Shown here piece after piece: positions 1 through 7,621 of a stretch of 32,629 bases of DNA; position 1 is the first letter of the stretch, and each line of letters begins with the position of its first letter. The DNA lies in NCBI GenBank assembly GCA_019113145.1, contig DXHZ01000042.1:1-32629 (forward strand). The letters run 5' to 3'. The position numbers and the translations under genes are program-made. Source of the DNA: Candidatus Avanaerovorax faecigallinarum. Lineage in GTDB: Bacteria; Bacillota; Clostridia; Peptostreptococcales; Anaerovoracaceae. The notes under the pieces are model-generated. The model was given only the letters and a program-made list of their open reading frames with translations. It searched no databases and was not told the origin of the DNA.

Positions 1-603
1 AAACAGCACGATTACCGCAGTCAGCGGAGTTATGCCTGCTATGATGAAGCATATGGTGAAGAATATGTAGAATGCGTAAAGCAGTCTCCAGCTCTTGCCG
101 TATCCGAAAAGTACCTTGTAGTTCTTGACTACGGGTATTTTTTTACTGTCTTCCAGGAAGTGATGAAGCCTGTCTATCTGCACCGGATCTATGAAGCCTC
201 CCCTGTAGAAAGGAAGCGTGAAGAAAGGCTTTTCGGTGATGGGAAAAGACACTTCTTTATCGTAGAACTTCACTCCGAACGTATCAAAGACTGCAAGCTT
301 TACCTTTGAAAAATCCAGGGTCTTCCGGCGGAAGAGCAATCTGTTGTAGAAAGTCAGCTCGTCCGGGGTGTATATGCTGTAACAGAACCTGTGAGCAAAG
401 AAGAGACAGCCGAGGACCGCAAATATTGCAGAATATACGACGGTCGAGCGGAAGAAAAGTATGCTGTCCGCGTATTCGGGAATATCGAAGACCTTTATCT
501 CCACTATGACGAGATAGTAGAGGAGAACGTAAAGAAATATGATTCCCAGCAGAAGCTGTTTAAAGGCGCTGGAATAGTTGTATTCTATCTTTCGCATTTT
601 CAT
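1..603 (-). CDS. Unknown membrane protein, 3' end cut by window edge (cassette copy 1)
   Basis: The frame is open from an ATG at 603 to the window edge, 201 codons without a stop. A GAGGTG ribosome site at 613-618 supports a start at 603 or 609. Two hydrophobic segments lie near residues 15-35 and 50-72, then a polar domain of about 90 residues, then a third hydrophobic segment near 178-201. It is a clear paralog of the protein at 5945-6583: both have the same topology, a PF(Y/F)RGG motif in the polar domain, and an almost identical end (TVIVLF/AVIVLF). By comparison with that copy only about eight residues are missing. The polar part could be a PH-like fold as in YdbS/YcxB-type proteins, but I cannot establish the family. 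It diverges from the SpmA-like operon, so it may sense or regulate it. Confidence 0.8.
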   Translation of the reverse strand, partial: MKMRKIEYNYSSAFKQLLLGIIFLYVLLYYLVIVEIKVFDIPEYADSILFFRSTVVYSAIFAVLGCLFFAHRFCYSIYTPDELTFYNRLLFRRKTLDFSKVKLAVFDTFGVKFYDKEVSFPITEKPFFTLPFYRGGFIDPVQIDRLHHFLEDSKKIPVVKNYKVLFGYGKSWRLLYAFYIFFTICFIIAGITPLTAVIVLF

Positions 604-648
604 GTGCATGATCACCTCATATAAAATATAAAAACTACTGTAGAATAT

Positions 649-657
649 ATTATAGCA
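649..657 (-). promoter_or_regulatory. Extended -10 promoter for the minus-strand membrane gene
   Basis: Read on the minus strand this is TGCTATAAT, a perfect -10 hexamer with an upstream TG extension. No good -35 box lies 17 bases upstream. It is correctly placed about 45 bases ahead of the start at 603. Confidence 0.5.
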
Positions 658-739
658 AAAACCGTGCCTTCATATAACCGTTAATTTGGTGAAAAAAGGA
701 CGGTATTGAAGGAAAAGAACGGGCAGGCAGAAGATACAG

Positions 740-774
740 TCCTGAATTTAGGAATATGGTTCCTGAAAATAGGA
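740..774. promoter_or_regulatory. Two tandem palindromes, candidate activator binding sites
   Basis: Two 14-base sites, TCCTGAATTTAGGA (740-753) and TCCTGAAAATAGGA (761-774), share TCCTGAA..TAGGA. Each is an imperfect palindrome with TCCT/AGGA arms. Their centres are 21 bases apart, two helical turns, so they face the same side of the DNA. They lie roughly 65-100 bases upstream of the -24 element, the usual place for an enhancer of a sigma-54 activator. Binding by the activator encoded at 20037-22145 is inference. Confidence 0.55.
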
Positions 775-836
775 CACTTTTTGAAAAATCCCCGCAGGCA
801 AACCCCGAAAACTACACAATTTCATCACAATAGCCC

Positions 837-853
837 TTGGCACAGTAATTGCA
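837..853 (+). promoter_or_regulatory. Sigma-54 (-24/-12) promoter of cassette copy 1
   Basis: TTGGCACAGTAATTGCA matches the sigma-54 consensus TTGGCACRNNNNTTGCW at every defined position. The GG (839-840) and GC (851-852) are exactly 12 bases apart. Transcription would start near 864, about 100 bases before the SpmA-like gene. Confidence 0.88.
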
Positions 854-961
854 ATTCCTCTGAACTGTTCCGGCAAAACCGTGTGAAGAGCGCGGCCGGA
901 GCGAGATAAAAATATCATGCAATTATGCAAAACTTCATCAAAGAAGGAGGAAATTCAAGTT

Positions 962-1675
962 ATGATGAACTATCTCTTTGCGGCATTCATGCTCATAGGC
1001 GTGGTTGCCGGCGGCATCACCGGTACTATGGATGCCGTGCTTCAGAACATTTTTGACTTCGCCCAGTCCGGCGTTAACATCGCTCTCGGACTCATCGGTA
1101 CGATGGCGTTCTTCTGCGGACTGATGAAGCTCATGGAGGAATCCGGTCTCTGCGACAAGCTGGGCAAGGCAATCTACCCTGTTATGAGACTTCTCTTCCC
1201 TGACGTTCCGGCCGATCATCCTGCAAACTCCATAATGGCTCTTTACTTTGCGGCCAACATCCTGGGAATAGGTAACGCTGCAACACCTTTCGGACTGAAG
1301 ACCATGCAGGAACTCCAGACTCTCAACAAGACCAAGAACATCGCTACCAACGCACAGTGCATGCTGATGGCTATCTCCACAACATCCATCACGCTGCTCC
1401 CATCCACTGTAATCAGCATCCGTGCTTCCATTCAGGCTGATGGCGCAGCTGAAATCGTTGTTCCGGTTATCATTGCTACCACTATCTCTACAATAACGGG
1501 TGTAACCTTCTCCCTCCTGTTCCAGAGAACCAAGAGATGGAAGCTTGAGAACGTTATCGAAAGAGAAATCGCGGCAGGCACCCTGGAAGTAAACGAGGAC
1601 TACATAGGCGATGATCCTATAGTTCTTCCTGAAGGCTATAAGCTGAAGACCGATTTCGGAAGCAAAGAAGAGTAA
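962..1675 (+). CDS. SpmA-like membrane protein (Gate/nucleoside-recognition family), copy 1
   Basis: This 237-residue, strongly hydrophobic protein carries the SpmA signature NILGIGNAATPFGLKTMQEL near residues 99-118, followed by a TLNKTKN stretch. I place the start at the MMNYLF methionine (962) because AAGGAGG at 944-950 precedes it and copy 2 begins the same way (MMNYIW); an upstream ATG at 917 would lie before the ribosome site. In Bacillus, SpmA and SpmB act with the murein carboxypeptidase DacB in spore core dehydration; their chemistry is not settled. Here the gene is first in a sigma-54-driven operon with an SpmB-like gene 17 bases on and an S66 peptidase. A sporulation role is therefore doubtful. 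A two-subunit channel or transporter for peptides or amino acids is possible but inferred. Confidence 0.85.
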   Translation: MMNYLFAAFMLIGVVAGGITGTMDAVLQNIFDFAQSGVNIALGLIGTMAFFCGLMKLMEESGLCDKLGKAIYPVMRLLFPDVPADHPANSIMALYFAANILGIGNAATPFGLKTMQELQTLNKTKNIATNAQCMLMAISTTSITLLPSTVISIRASIQADGAAEIVVPVIIATTISTITGVTFSLLFQRTKRWKLENVIEREIAAGTLEVNEDYIGDDPIVLPEGYKLKTDFGSKEE

Positions 1676-1692
1676 AGGAGGGCTAAGATAAA

Positions 1693-2241
1693 ATGTCAGT
1701 AGCAGACGTATTTAACGTAATATCCACATGGGCCATACCTGTGGTAATATTCATTGTAGTAGGTTACGCACTGGTAAAAAGAGTACCTATCTACTCCGTA
1801 TTTACTACGGGCGCAAAAGACGGTTTTTCCACCGCAGTAATGATTATCCCTTATCTGGTTGCAATGCTCTGCGCTATCGGTATGCTGAGAGCATCCGGCG
1901 CAATGGACGCATTCTGTAACCTGATAGACCCTATAACAAGCCTTATCGGATGTCCTGGAGAGGTTCTTCCTTTCGCGGTAATGAGATCCTTCTCCGGCGG
2001 CGGAGCTGAAGGTATGATGACCGAGCTGGTTACCACTTACGGAACTCAGAGCCAGATCGGACGTATCGCATCCGTTGCAATGGGCTCCACCGAGACCACA
2101 TTCTACATCCTTGCCGTATACTTCGGATCTGTAGGCGTTACAAACTCCAGACATTCCGTAGCGGCAGGCCTTCTGGGAGACCTTACTTCCCTGATTGCAT
2201 CCTGCGTAATCGTAAATCTCCTCTGGGGATATGGATTCTAG
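1693..2241 (+). CDS. SpmB-like membrane protein (Gate family), copy 1
   Basis: This 182-residue hydrophobic protein has SpmB-type motifs: PGEVLPFAVMRSFSGGGAEG in the middle and TTFYILAVYFGSVG with TNSRH near the end. A GGAGGG ribosome site sits about 10 bases ahead of the ATG. SpmA and SpmB are homologous Gate-domain halves that occur as pairs, and the pair here is intact. The S66 peptidase starts 29 bases after the stop. Compared with copy 2 (7622-8158), it contains a 38-base stretch of identical DNA (2047-2084 against 7970-8007), pointing to duplication with little divergence or later gene conversion in this part. Confidence 0.85.
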   Translation: MSVADVFNVISTWAIPVVIFIVVGYALVKRVPIYSVFTTGAKDGFSTAVMIIPYLVAMLCAIGMLRASGAMDAFCNLIDPITSLIGCPGEVLPFAVMRSFSGGGAEGMMTELVTTYGTQSQIGRIASVAMGSTETTFYILAVYFGSVGVTNSRHSVAAGLLGDLTSLIASCVIVNLLWGYGF

Positions 2242-2270
2242 GATTTTGACTTAAAAGAAGGTGAACAGAA

Positions 2271-3191
2271 ATGAGATATCCTGAGAAATTAAATAAAGGC
2301 GATACTATCGGTATCATATGCCCGAGTTCTCCTGTAGACGAGGGCAAGACCCCTGCTCTCATAAAGAAGATGGAGGAGCTTGGATATAAGGTAAAGGCTG
2401 CTGATAATCTCGAGGAAAATTACGGCGGCTTCATGGCGGGAACCGGCAAGACCAGAGGCGAATGGGTTAACAAGATGTTCGCCGACCCTGAGGTAAAGGC
2501 TGTGTTCTGCGTAAGAGGCGGCGACGGCAGCAGCAGAATCATGGAATACCTTGATTACGACGTAATCAGAAACAACCCTAAGATTTTCGTAGGTTACAGC
2601 GATGTTACCAACATCCATCTGGGAATAAACCAGAACTGCGATCTGGTAACATTCCACGGACCTATGGTTTCATCCAACATCCTTAACGATTTTGACGATG
2701 AGACGGCCGAATCACTCTTTGCGGCAATAAACGCCGAAGGAGACTTAGAATTCAAGAACCCTAAAGGCTTTGACATAAAGGTTCTTAAGGAAGGAAAGGC
2801 CGAGGGAATCCTCACAGGTGGAAACCTTTCCCTCCTTTCAGCAAGCGTGGGAACACCTTACGATCTTGAGACGGAAGGCAGAATCCTCTTCGTCGAAGAA
2901 GTGTGCGAGCCGCTGTCAAAGATTGAAAAGTGGATGTATCACCTCAGAAACTCCGGCAAGCTGGCAAAGTGCAGCGGAATTCTGCTGGGACAGTTTACAG
3001 AGGTTGAAAACGAAAAGATGGCGGAGTATGATGTATACGAAGATATGAAGGATATCCTGGAGGGTATCGACATACCTGTAATGTATAATGTCCAGTCAGG
3101 CCACAGTAAACCTATGATGACTCTTCCTTTAGGCGCAGTATGCACTATGGATACCGCTACCGGAAAAATCACCTTCAAGGTTGAAAGATAG
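2271..3191 (+). CDS. S66 family peptidase (LD-carboxypeptidase / MccF-like), copy 1
   Basis: A 306-residue cytoplasmic serine peptidase with the complete S66 triad visible: Ser110 in VGYSD, a glutamate at 209-210 in LFVEE, and His278 in QSGHSKP. The N-terminal GIICPSSP and the VRGGDGSSR and LTGGNLSLL stretches are also typical. Members either cut the LD bond of murein tetrapeptides (LdcA, in cell-wall recycling) or hydrolyse acyl-sulfamoyl or isopeptide links (MccF). No signal peptide is present, so it acts on imported peptides. It is the last gene of a three-gene operon, followed by a terminator 14 bases after the stop. Coupling to SpmAB-like membrane proteins suggests the pair and the peptidase share a substrate. 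Sequence alone does not separate the LdcA and MccF activities. Confidence 0.88.
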   Translation: MRYPEKLNKGDTIGIICPSSPVDEGKTPALIKKMEELGYKVKAADNLEENYGGFMAGTGKTRGEWVNKMFADPEVKAVFCVRGGDGSSRIMEYLDYDVIRNNPKIFVGYSDVTNIHLGINQNCDLVTFHGPMVSSNILNDFDDETAESLFAAINAEGDLEFKNPKGFDIKVLKEGKAEGILTGGNLSLLSASVGTPYDLETEGRILFVEEVCEPLSKIEKWMYHLRNSGKLAKCSGILLGQFTEVENEKMAEYDVYEDMKDILEGIDIPVMYNVQSGHSKPMMTLPLGAVCTMDTATGKITFKVER

Positions 3192-3204
3192 CTTTATTCA
3201 TGTA

Positions 3205-3233
3205 GGGGCAGTATGCGTACTGCCCCGTATTTT
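3205..3233 (+). terminator. Rho-independent terminator after S66 gene copy 1
   Basis: The 9-bp perfect stem GGGGCAGTA/TACTGCCCC (3205-3213, 3218-3226) with a TGCG tetraloop is followed by GTATTTT. It closes the first cassette operon. Confidence 0.85.
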
Positions 3234-3248
3234 AAACAGGAGACAAGT

Positions 3249-3650
3249 ATGGCAGCGGGATATGCGAGAAAAGAGAATGCCGTATACGACATATACGGGA
3301 GATTTGCCGACAGAGATATAGGCGAGTGCCCCTTCTGCAAAAATCCGGAGCCGAAGTGGCTTTACCGGGAGGAATGGAAGCTTCTCGGCAATAACAGCGT
3401 GTATTTCAAATGTCCGTGCTGCGAATCGGAGCTGATGGTTCCCAAGGACGATATTACGGGTCTGTCTTTTTCAAAAGCCAGCTCCAGCGGTAAGAAAAAG
3501 GCCAATGCGGGAAAAGTGATGAACGAGCCGTATGTAACGGTTATCAAGATTGGATTTGAATATAAGAACGCGAAGAATATGCTTCTCGTAGGCGAGGAAA
3601 TGACTCTCGCCCAGCTGAAAGAGAGAGCGGAAAAAGCGCGCAGTATATAG
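3249..3650 (+). CDS. Small zinc-ribbon protein of unknown function
   Basis: A 133-residue protein with CPFC near residue 26 and CPCC near residue 56, a four-cysteine arrangement typical of a structural zinc ribbon. The rest is basic and polar with no membrane segment. I start at 3249 (MAAGYARK) because AGGAG lies seven bases upstream; an earlier in-frame ATG at 3213 falls inside the terminator hairpin. The gene is 25 bases before dapF and probably shares its transcript. I do not recognise the family and cannot assign a function; a DNA-, RNA- or protein-binding role would be typical of such ribbons. Confidence 0.75.
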   Translation: MAAGYARKENAVYDIYGRFADRDIGECPFCKNPEPKWLYREEWKLLGNNSVYFKCPCCESELMVPKDDITGLSFSKASSSGKKKANAGKVMNEPYVTVIKIGFEYKNAKNMLLVGEEMTLAQLKERAEKARSI

Positions 3651-3675
3651 ATTACAGAACATAATAAAGAAGTAT

Positions 3676-4515
3676 ATGAAATTCTGGAAAATGAACGGAG
3701 CCGGAAACGACTTCATTATAATTAACAACATAATAGAGAAAATTCCGGTTGAAAGGCTTCCGGACGTGGCGAGAAAGCTTTGTCACAGAAGATTTTCCAT
3801 AGGAGCCGACGGCCTCATGGCGGTGGAAAAGCCGGAGGGAGACGGAGACTTCAGGATGCTCTTCTTCAATTCGGACGGTTCCATGGGGGAGATGTGCGGA
3901 AACGGCGCCCGCTGCATATGCAGGTACGGGTACGAGAACAGCCTTGCCGGAGAGACTCAGAAGGTGGAGACCACGGCGGGTATGGTTACCGGCAGCAGAC
4001 TGTCGGAGAGGGAATACAGGATAAGGCTTAACGACCCGGCGGTTTTGCGCCTGGACGAGGAGGTTTTCGCAGGCGGAACCGGGTACGTATGCTCCTATGT
4101 GGAGCTGGGCGATCCCGGAATACCTCACTGCGTCATAGAATGGAAAAACCTTAGGAATTGCCCAAAGGAAAAGCTCTACGACACGGCAAGAGCTCTCAGA
4201 AGTTACGGCGGCTATCCGAATGGAGCCAATGTGAACTTTTACGATATGGAATCGGACGGAACAATCTTTGAGAGAACTTTCGAGCGGGGCGTGGAGGATT
4301 TCACCTGCGCCTGCGGAACGGGTACGGGAGCAACGGCAGTCGTTCTCGCTCTTAAGGGCTTCGTACCGGGAAGAAATGTTGCCGTGGATATGGAGGGCGG
4401 ACGGCTTTTCATAGACGTCACTGCAGAAGGCGGAAAGGTACGGGATATTTTTCTGACGGGACCTACTAATATTGTCGCAAAAGGTGAAGTGACCGACGAG
4501 GACTTCATCCTGTAA
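3676..4515 (+). CDS. dapF: Diaminopimelate epimerase
   Basis: The enzyme interconverts LL- and meso-diaminopimelate, the last step before lysine and the source of the cross-linking residue in murein. At 279 residues it is the usual length. Both catalytic cysteines are present: Cys74 in EMCGNGARC and Cys213 in the CACGTGTGA motif. The N-terminal MNGAGNDF is also diagnostic. The ribosome site is weak (AAAGAAG), so translation may depend on the upstream zinc-ribbon gene. lysA follows 28 bases later. The dapF-lysA pair sits between the two SpmAB/S66 cassettes, so murein precursor synthesis and possible murein peptide breakdown are neighbours. Confidence 0.95.
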   Translation: MKFWKMNGAGNDFIIINNIIEKIPVERLPDVARKLCHRRFSIGADGLMAVEKPEGDGDFRMLFFNSDGSMGEMCGNGARCICRYGYENSLAGETQKVETTAGMVTGSRLSEREYRIRLNDPAVLRLDEEVFAGGTGYVCSYVELGDPGIPHCVIEWKNLRNCPKEKLYDTARALRSYGGYPNGANVNFYDMESDGTIFERTFERGVEDFTCACGTGTGATAVVLALKGFVPGRNVAVDMEGGRLFIDVTAEGGKVRDIFLTGPTNIVAKGEVTDEDFIL

Positions 4516-4543
4516 ATATAACTGATTTGAAAGGAAGAAAAAA

Positions 4544-5842
4544 ATGATCTGTGAAAACATTTCAGTATCATCTGAAGGACATCTGCTGTTTGCGGGACAG
4601 GATACGGTGGAGCTTGCGAAGAAATACGGAACGCCTCTCTATCTCATGGACGAGGACAGAATCCGCGCCAACTGCAGGCTTTACAAGAAAGCGATGAAGG
4701 AAAGCTTCGGTGATGATGCTGCTCCGCTTTACGCTTCAAAGGCCAACTGCTTCAAGAGAATCTACGAGATAATGAAGGAAGAGGACATGGGAATAGACGT
4801 AGTGTCCTCGGGAGAGATATATACTGCGGTAAAGGCCGGATACGATCTGTCAAAGGCGTTTTTCCATTCAAACAATAAGACCGACGAGGACATAGCCTAC
4901 GCCATGGATAACGGCATCGGATATTTTGTCGCAGATAACATCGAAGAAGTGAAGGCCGTAGACAAGGAAGCCGAAAAGAGAGGCTTCAGACAGAAGATTA
5001 TTTTAAGGTTAACTCCGGGAATCGACCCTCACACCTACGAGGCCATTTCCACCGGACAGGTCGACTCCAAGTTCGGAAGCGCCATAGAGACCGGTCAGGC
5101 GGAGGAGATAACCGTTGCTGCCATGGGATATCCTAACGTGGATCTGAGAGGATTCCACTGCCACGTGGGCTCTCAGGTGTTCGCAGAGGACGTGTTCGAG
5201 AGAGCCGCTGTCGTAATGCTGGAGTTCGTAGCCGAAATGAAGGAAAAGCACGGATTTGTTACGAAAGTTCTCGACCTCGGCGGAGGTTACGGCGTTCGTT
5301 ACGTGGAATCGGATCCGCACCTTGACATTGCCGAAAAGATTTCCCAGGTGGCAAAGGTCGTAAAGGACACCTGCGCAAAGCTGGGACTGGATATGCCTGA
5401 AATCCACATGGAACCGGGACGCTCCATAGTGGCAGATGCCGGTATGGTGCTTTACACCGTAGGAACGGTAAAGAAGATAGCGGGATACAAGAACTACGTG
5501 TCCATCGACGGAGGAATGACTGACAGCCCGAGATATGCACTCTACAAGGCCGCCTACACCTGCCTCACCGCGAACAAGATGAACGAAAAGGCTGACTTTA
5601 AGGCGTCTCTGGTAGGAAGATGCTGTGAATCGGGAGATATAATCCAGGAGGACGTAATGTTCCCTGAATCCATCACCAGATACGATACGGTGGCCGTATG
5701 TACCGCCGGGGCATACCACTACTCCATGGCGTCCAACTATAACCGTCTGCCAAAGCCTGCAACGGTTATGCTCAGGGGCGGCGAAAGCTACATCGCCGTT
5801 AAGAGAGAGACTTTCGAGGACGTGGCGAGAAACGACGTATAA
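4544..5842 (+). CDS. lysA: Diaminopimelate decarboxylase
   Basis: A PLP enzyme that converts meso-diaminopimelate to L-lysine and CO2. The 432-residue protein has the fold III decarboxylase signs: the PLP lysine (K66) in YASKANC, HCHVGSQV, the glycine-rich LGGGYGVRY, EPGRSIVADAG, the substrate motif GRCCESGD, and AGAYHYSMASNYN near the C-terminus. The ribosome site AAAGGAAG lies just upstream of the ATG at 4544. It is the last gene of the zinc-ribbon-dapF-lysA group and is followed by a bidirectional terminator. Confidence 0.95.
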   Translation: MICENISVSSEGHLLFAGQDTVELAKKYGTPLYLMDEDRIRANCRLYKKAMKESFGDDAAPLYASKANCFKRIYEIMKEEDMGIDVVSSGEIYTAVKAGYDLSKAFFHSNNKTDEDIAYAMDNGIGYFVADNIEEVKAVDKEAEKRGFRQKIILRLTPGIDPHTYEAISTGQVDSKFGSAIETGQAEEITVAAMGYPNVDLRGFHCHVGSQVFAEDVFERAAVVMLEFVAEMKEKHGFVTKVLDLGGGYGVRYVESDPHLDIAEKISQVAKVVKDTCAKLGLDMPEIHMEPGRSIVADAGMVLYTVGTVKKIAGYKNYVSIDGGMTDSPRYALYKAAYTCLTANKMNEKADFKASLVGRCCESGDIIQEDVMFPESITRYDTVAVCTAGAYHYSMASNYNRLPKPATVMLRGGESYIAVKRETFEDVARNDV

Positions 5843-5880
5843 GACGTATAGTCTGAAAGAAAAAGCTACATCGAAAAATA

Positions 5881-5927
5881 AGCACCGCTTTATCCGGATA
5901 TGATTTCGCCGGAAAGCGGTGCTTTTT
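5881..5927. terminator. Bidirectional terminator between lysA and the convergent membrane gene
   Basis: Perfect 11-bp arms AGCACCGCTTT (5881-5891) and AAAGCGGTGCT (5913-5923) enclose a smaller CCGG/CCGG stem. A T run follows on the plus strand and an A-rich run precedes it, so it can end transcription in both directions. Confidence 0.9.
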
Positions 5928-5944
5928 CATACTGCTCAATGCTG

Positions 5945-6583
5945 CTATATGAGGTTATTGCTGCTTGCGGTAAACAGAACGATTACCGTATAAAAATAAT
6001 TTGCAGAGGCGAGGAGGGTGCATATAGCCAGAAGTGCGTAGATTATGGAAACCCATTTCCATTTTTTCGTGTATCCCGGGAGCGTTTTGAAAGTTTTGTT
6101 TACCCGGATGTTTTCATTGGCTATGAGCATCCTGAAGAACCTGTCCGCGTCGAAAGCGTTTACAATACCGCCCCTGAAAAAAGGAATTGTAAGTGCATCG
6201 GGCTCGTTTTCGTCGGAACTCCTCTTAAGATGAATGCCTCTCCAGTCGAGAAGCGCATATCTTATCTCGTCTACCGCTACTGTGCGGGATTTCCGCAGCA
6301 GGTGGTTGGTATACGTGATGGATTTGTCGTCGTAAGTGGTGATGAAGCATTTATAGCAGAAGAACAGAATAATAACGGCAAGGAATATCAGGGCGTAGTA
6401 CACGAGAGTGGGTATGATGTACACCGTGTATCCCTCGATGCCGTAGAACTTTATCTGCAGGGTAATGATGAATCTGAGAAGAAACAGAATCATTACCGTT
6501 ATAAAGAACATAACCTTGGCCTTATTGGTGGATACGTATCTAATTCTGTCTTCAGTATTTATTCTTTCGGTATTATCGGTCAT
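5945..6583 (-). CDS. Unknown membrane protein (cassette copy 2)
   Basis: A 212-residue protein starting at 6583, fixed by an ideal AGGAGG at about 6595-6600; the frame stays open upstream but has no better start. Hydrophobic segments lie near residues 24-44, 53-77 and 178-205. The polar region between the second and third contains IPFFRGGIV, which matches PFYRGGF in the paralog at 1-603. Both genes lie divergent to the same kind of SpmA/SpmB/S66 operon, so the association is conserved across the duplication. I do not recognise the family; a PH-like domain between membrane segments is a guess. A role in sensing or controlling the neighbouring operon, or as an accessory subunit, is inference. 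Confidence 0.8.
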   Translation of the reverse strand: MTDNTERINTEDRIRYVSTNKAKVMFFITVMILFLLRFIITLQIKFYGIEGYTVYIIPTLVYYALIFLAVIILFFCYKCFITTYDDKSITYTNHLLRKSRTVAVDEIRYALLDWRGIHLKRSSDENEPDALTIPFFRGGIVNAFDADRFFRMLIANENIRVNKTFKTLPGYTKKWKWVSIIYALLAICTLLASANYFYTVIVLFTASSNNLI

Positions 6584-6602
6584 AAGTCTTAAATCCTCCT
6601 CA

Positions 6603-6615
6603 GTGTATGATACAC
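6603..6615. promoter_or_regulatory. Perfect 13-base palindrome, operator candidate
   Basis: GTGTAT-G-ATACAC lies in the leader of the minus-strand membrane gene, only a few bases upstream of its ribosome site. A repressor bound here could block that gene. No matching site was seen in cassette copy 1. Confidence 0.35.
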
Positions 6616-6799
6616 AATTACCCGTAGGTTGGCAACATAACAGTATAATATGAAATTTCCGCAAACACCCGATAAAACCCCATTTAATCATATTATCGTG
6701 CAATTTGAAGAAGCGACATGCAGGGCATGATCGGGATGAAGGACTGTGTGACACGGCGGGAGGCATGGAAAAAACAATATTATTGAAAGAAGCTGAGTA

Positions 6800-6816
6800 G
6801 TGGCACGTGAATTGCA
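6800..6816 (+). promoter_or_regulatory. Sigma-54 (-24/-12) promoter of cassette copy 2
   Basis: GTGGCACGTGAATTGCA matches the sigma-54 consensus except for the first T. The GG (6802-6803) and GC (6814-6815) are exactly 12 bases apart. Transcription would start near 6827, about 75 bases before the SpmA-like gene. Confidence 0.88.
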
Positions 6817-6900
6817 ATAAGAATAGTCTGTTTTTATAATTACTGGCGTGTATTTCCTCGAAGCGGGGAAAAATTTTATCGAACTGGAGGTAAAGTAATT

Positions 6901-7608
6901 ATGATGAACTACATTTGGGTGGCCATGGTGGTCATCGCCGTAGTTGCCGGAATCATCACCGGCAATGTGGAAGCGGTTCAGGACAGTCTGTTCACTTTTG
7001 CAGATTCGGCTGTAGAAATCGCTCTCGGACTTATCGGTACAATGGCATTCTTCTGCGGACTTATGAAGGTTATGGAAGAAGCCGGACTTTGTGAGAAGAT
7101 GAGTAAGGCATTGGCGCCTCTGCTGAGATGGATGTTCCCGGGAATACCGGAAGGTCATCCTGCAAACTCTTCTATTTCGCTCTACATCGCATCCAGCATT
7201 CTGGGTCTCGGAAATGCGTGCACTCCGCTTGGAATCAGAGCCATGCAGGACCTGCAAACTCTCAACAAGACAAAGAATGTTGCAACGGATGCCCAGACAA
7301 TGGTAATGGCTATTTCCACGGGATCTATTACTATTCTGCCTACTACAGCCATCGCAATGAGATCGGCCGTTCAGACTGAAGGCGCTGCAGAAATCGTCGG
7401 CCCTACCATTCTGACTACTCTCTGCGCTGCTGCAGTATGTGTTATCATGACCAAGCTTCTTAACAAGATTAAGATATTCACCTACGATTACAATATCGAA
7501 AAGGAAAGAGCCGCCGGAACTCTTATCATAAACGAGGAATACATCGGCGACGATCCGCTGGAGCCGGTATCGGCATCAGACGATACTGCAGGTGCAATTG
7601 AAGGTTAA
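6901..7608 (+). CDS. SpmA-like membrane protein (Gate family), copy 2
   Basis: A 235-residue paralog of the protein at 962-1675, with the same MMNY start, the shared stretch ALGLIGTMAFFCGLMK, a SILGLGNACTPLGIRAMQDL signature, and the closing INEEYIGDDP. The tails differ: this copy ends in an acidic VSASDDTAGAIEG segment, whereas copy 1 ends in a more basic one. GGAGG at 6886-6890 sets the start. It heads a sigma-54 operon with the SpmB-like gene 13 bases downstream. Retention of two complete pairs suggests different substrates or conditions rather than mere dosage, but this is inference. Confidence 0.85.
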   Translation: MMNYIWVAMVVIAVVAGIITGNVEAVQDSLFTFADSAVEIALGLIGTMAFFCGLMKVMEEAGLCEKMSKALAPLLRWMFPGIPEGHPANSSISLYIASSILGLGNACTPLGIRAMQDLQTLNKTKNVATDAQTMVMAISTGSITILPTTAIAMRSAVQTEGAAEIVGPTILTTLCAAAVCVIMTKLLNKIKIFTYDYNIEKERAAGTLIINEEYIGDDPLEPVSASDDTAGAIEG

Positions 7609-7621
7609 GGAGGTATAGAAA

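Larger units (their letters stand above)
604..961. other. Intergenic regulatory region between divergent genes, cassette copy 1
   Basis: This 358-base gap has no convincing coding frame. It holds a minus-strand promoter for the membrane gene (649-657), a pair of operator-like palindromes (740-774) and a sigma-54 promoter (837-853). The ribosome site AAGGAGG at 944-950 serves the downstream operon. The leader between the predicted transcription start near 864 and the start codon is about 100 bases, with no clear hairpin. Confidence 0.7.
6584..6900. other. Intergenic regulatory region between divergent genes, cassette copy 2
   Basis: This 317-base gap has no gene. It contains the palindrome GTGTATGATACAC (6603-6615), a 9-bp inverted repeat ATAATATGA/TCATATTAT (6645-6653, 6688-6696), a CATGC-AGG-GCATG palindrome (6717-6729) about 70 bases before the -24 box, GTGTGACAC (6746-6754), and the sigma-54 promoter at 6800-6816. 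The ribosome site GGAGG at 6886-6890 serves the SpmA-like gene. Confidence 0.6.

Noticed and set aside
962-2241. SpmA/SpmB taken as evidence for a sporulation locus
   Set aside because: The promoter is sigma-54 type, no other sporulation gene is present, and the pair is duplicated with a peptidase.
3213-3248. Upstream start for the zinc-ribbon gene
   Set aside because: This ATG lies inside the terminator stem and has no ribosome site; 3249 has a good one.
3652-4560. A 302-codon open frame on the minus strand over dapF
   Set aside because: It is antisense to a fully conserved enzyme gene, has a cysteine- and histidine-rich random composition and no family motif.
5009-5719. A 236-codon open frame on the minus strand over lysA
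   Set aside because: It is a shadow of lysA with no recognisable domain or ribosome site.
5900-6592. A 230-codon plus-strand open frame opposite the copy 2 membrane gene
   Set aside because: It starts inside the terminator, and the minus-strand frame has an ideal ribosome site and a paralog.
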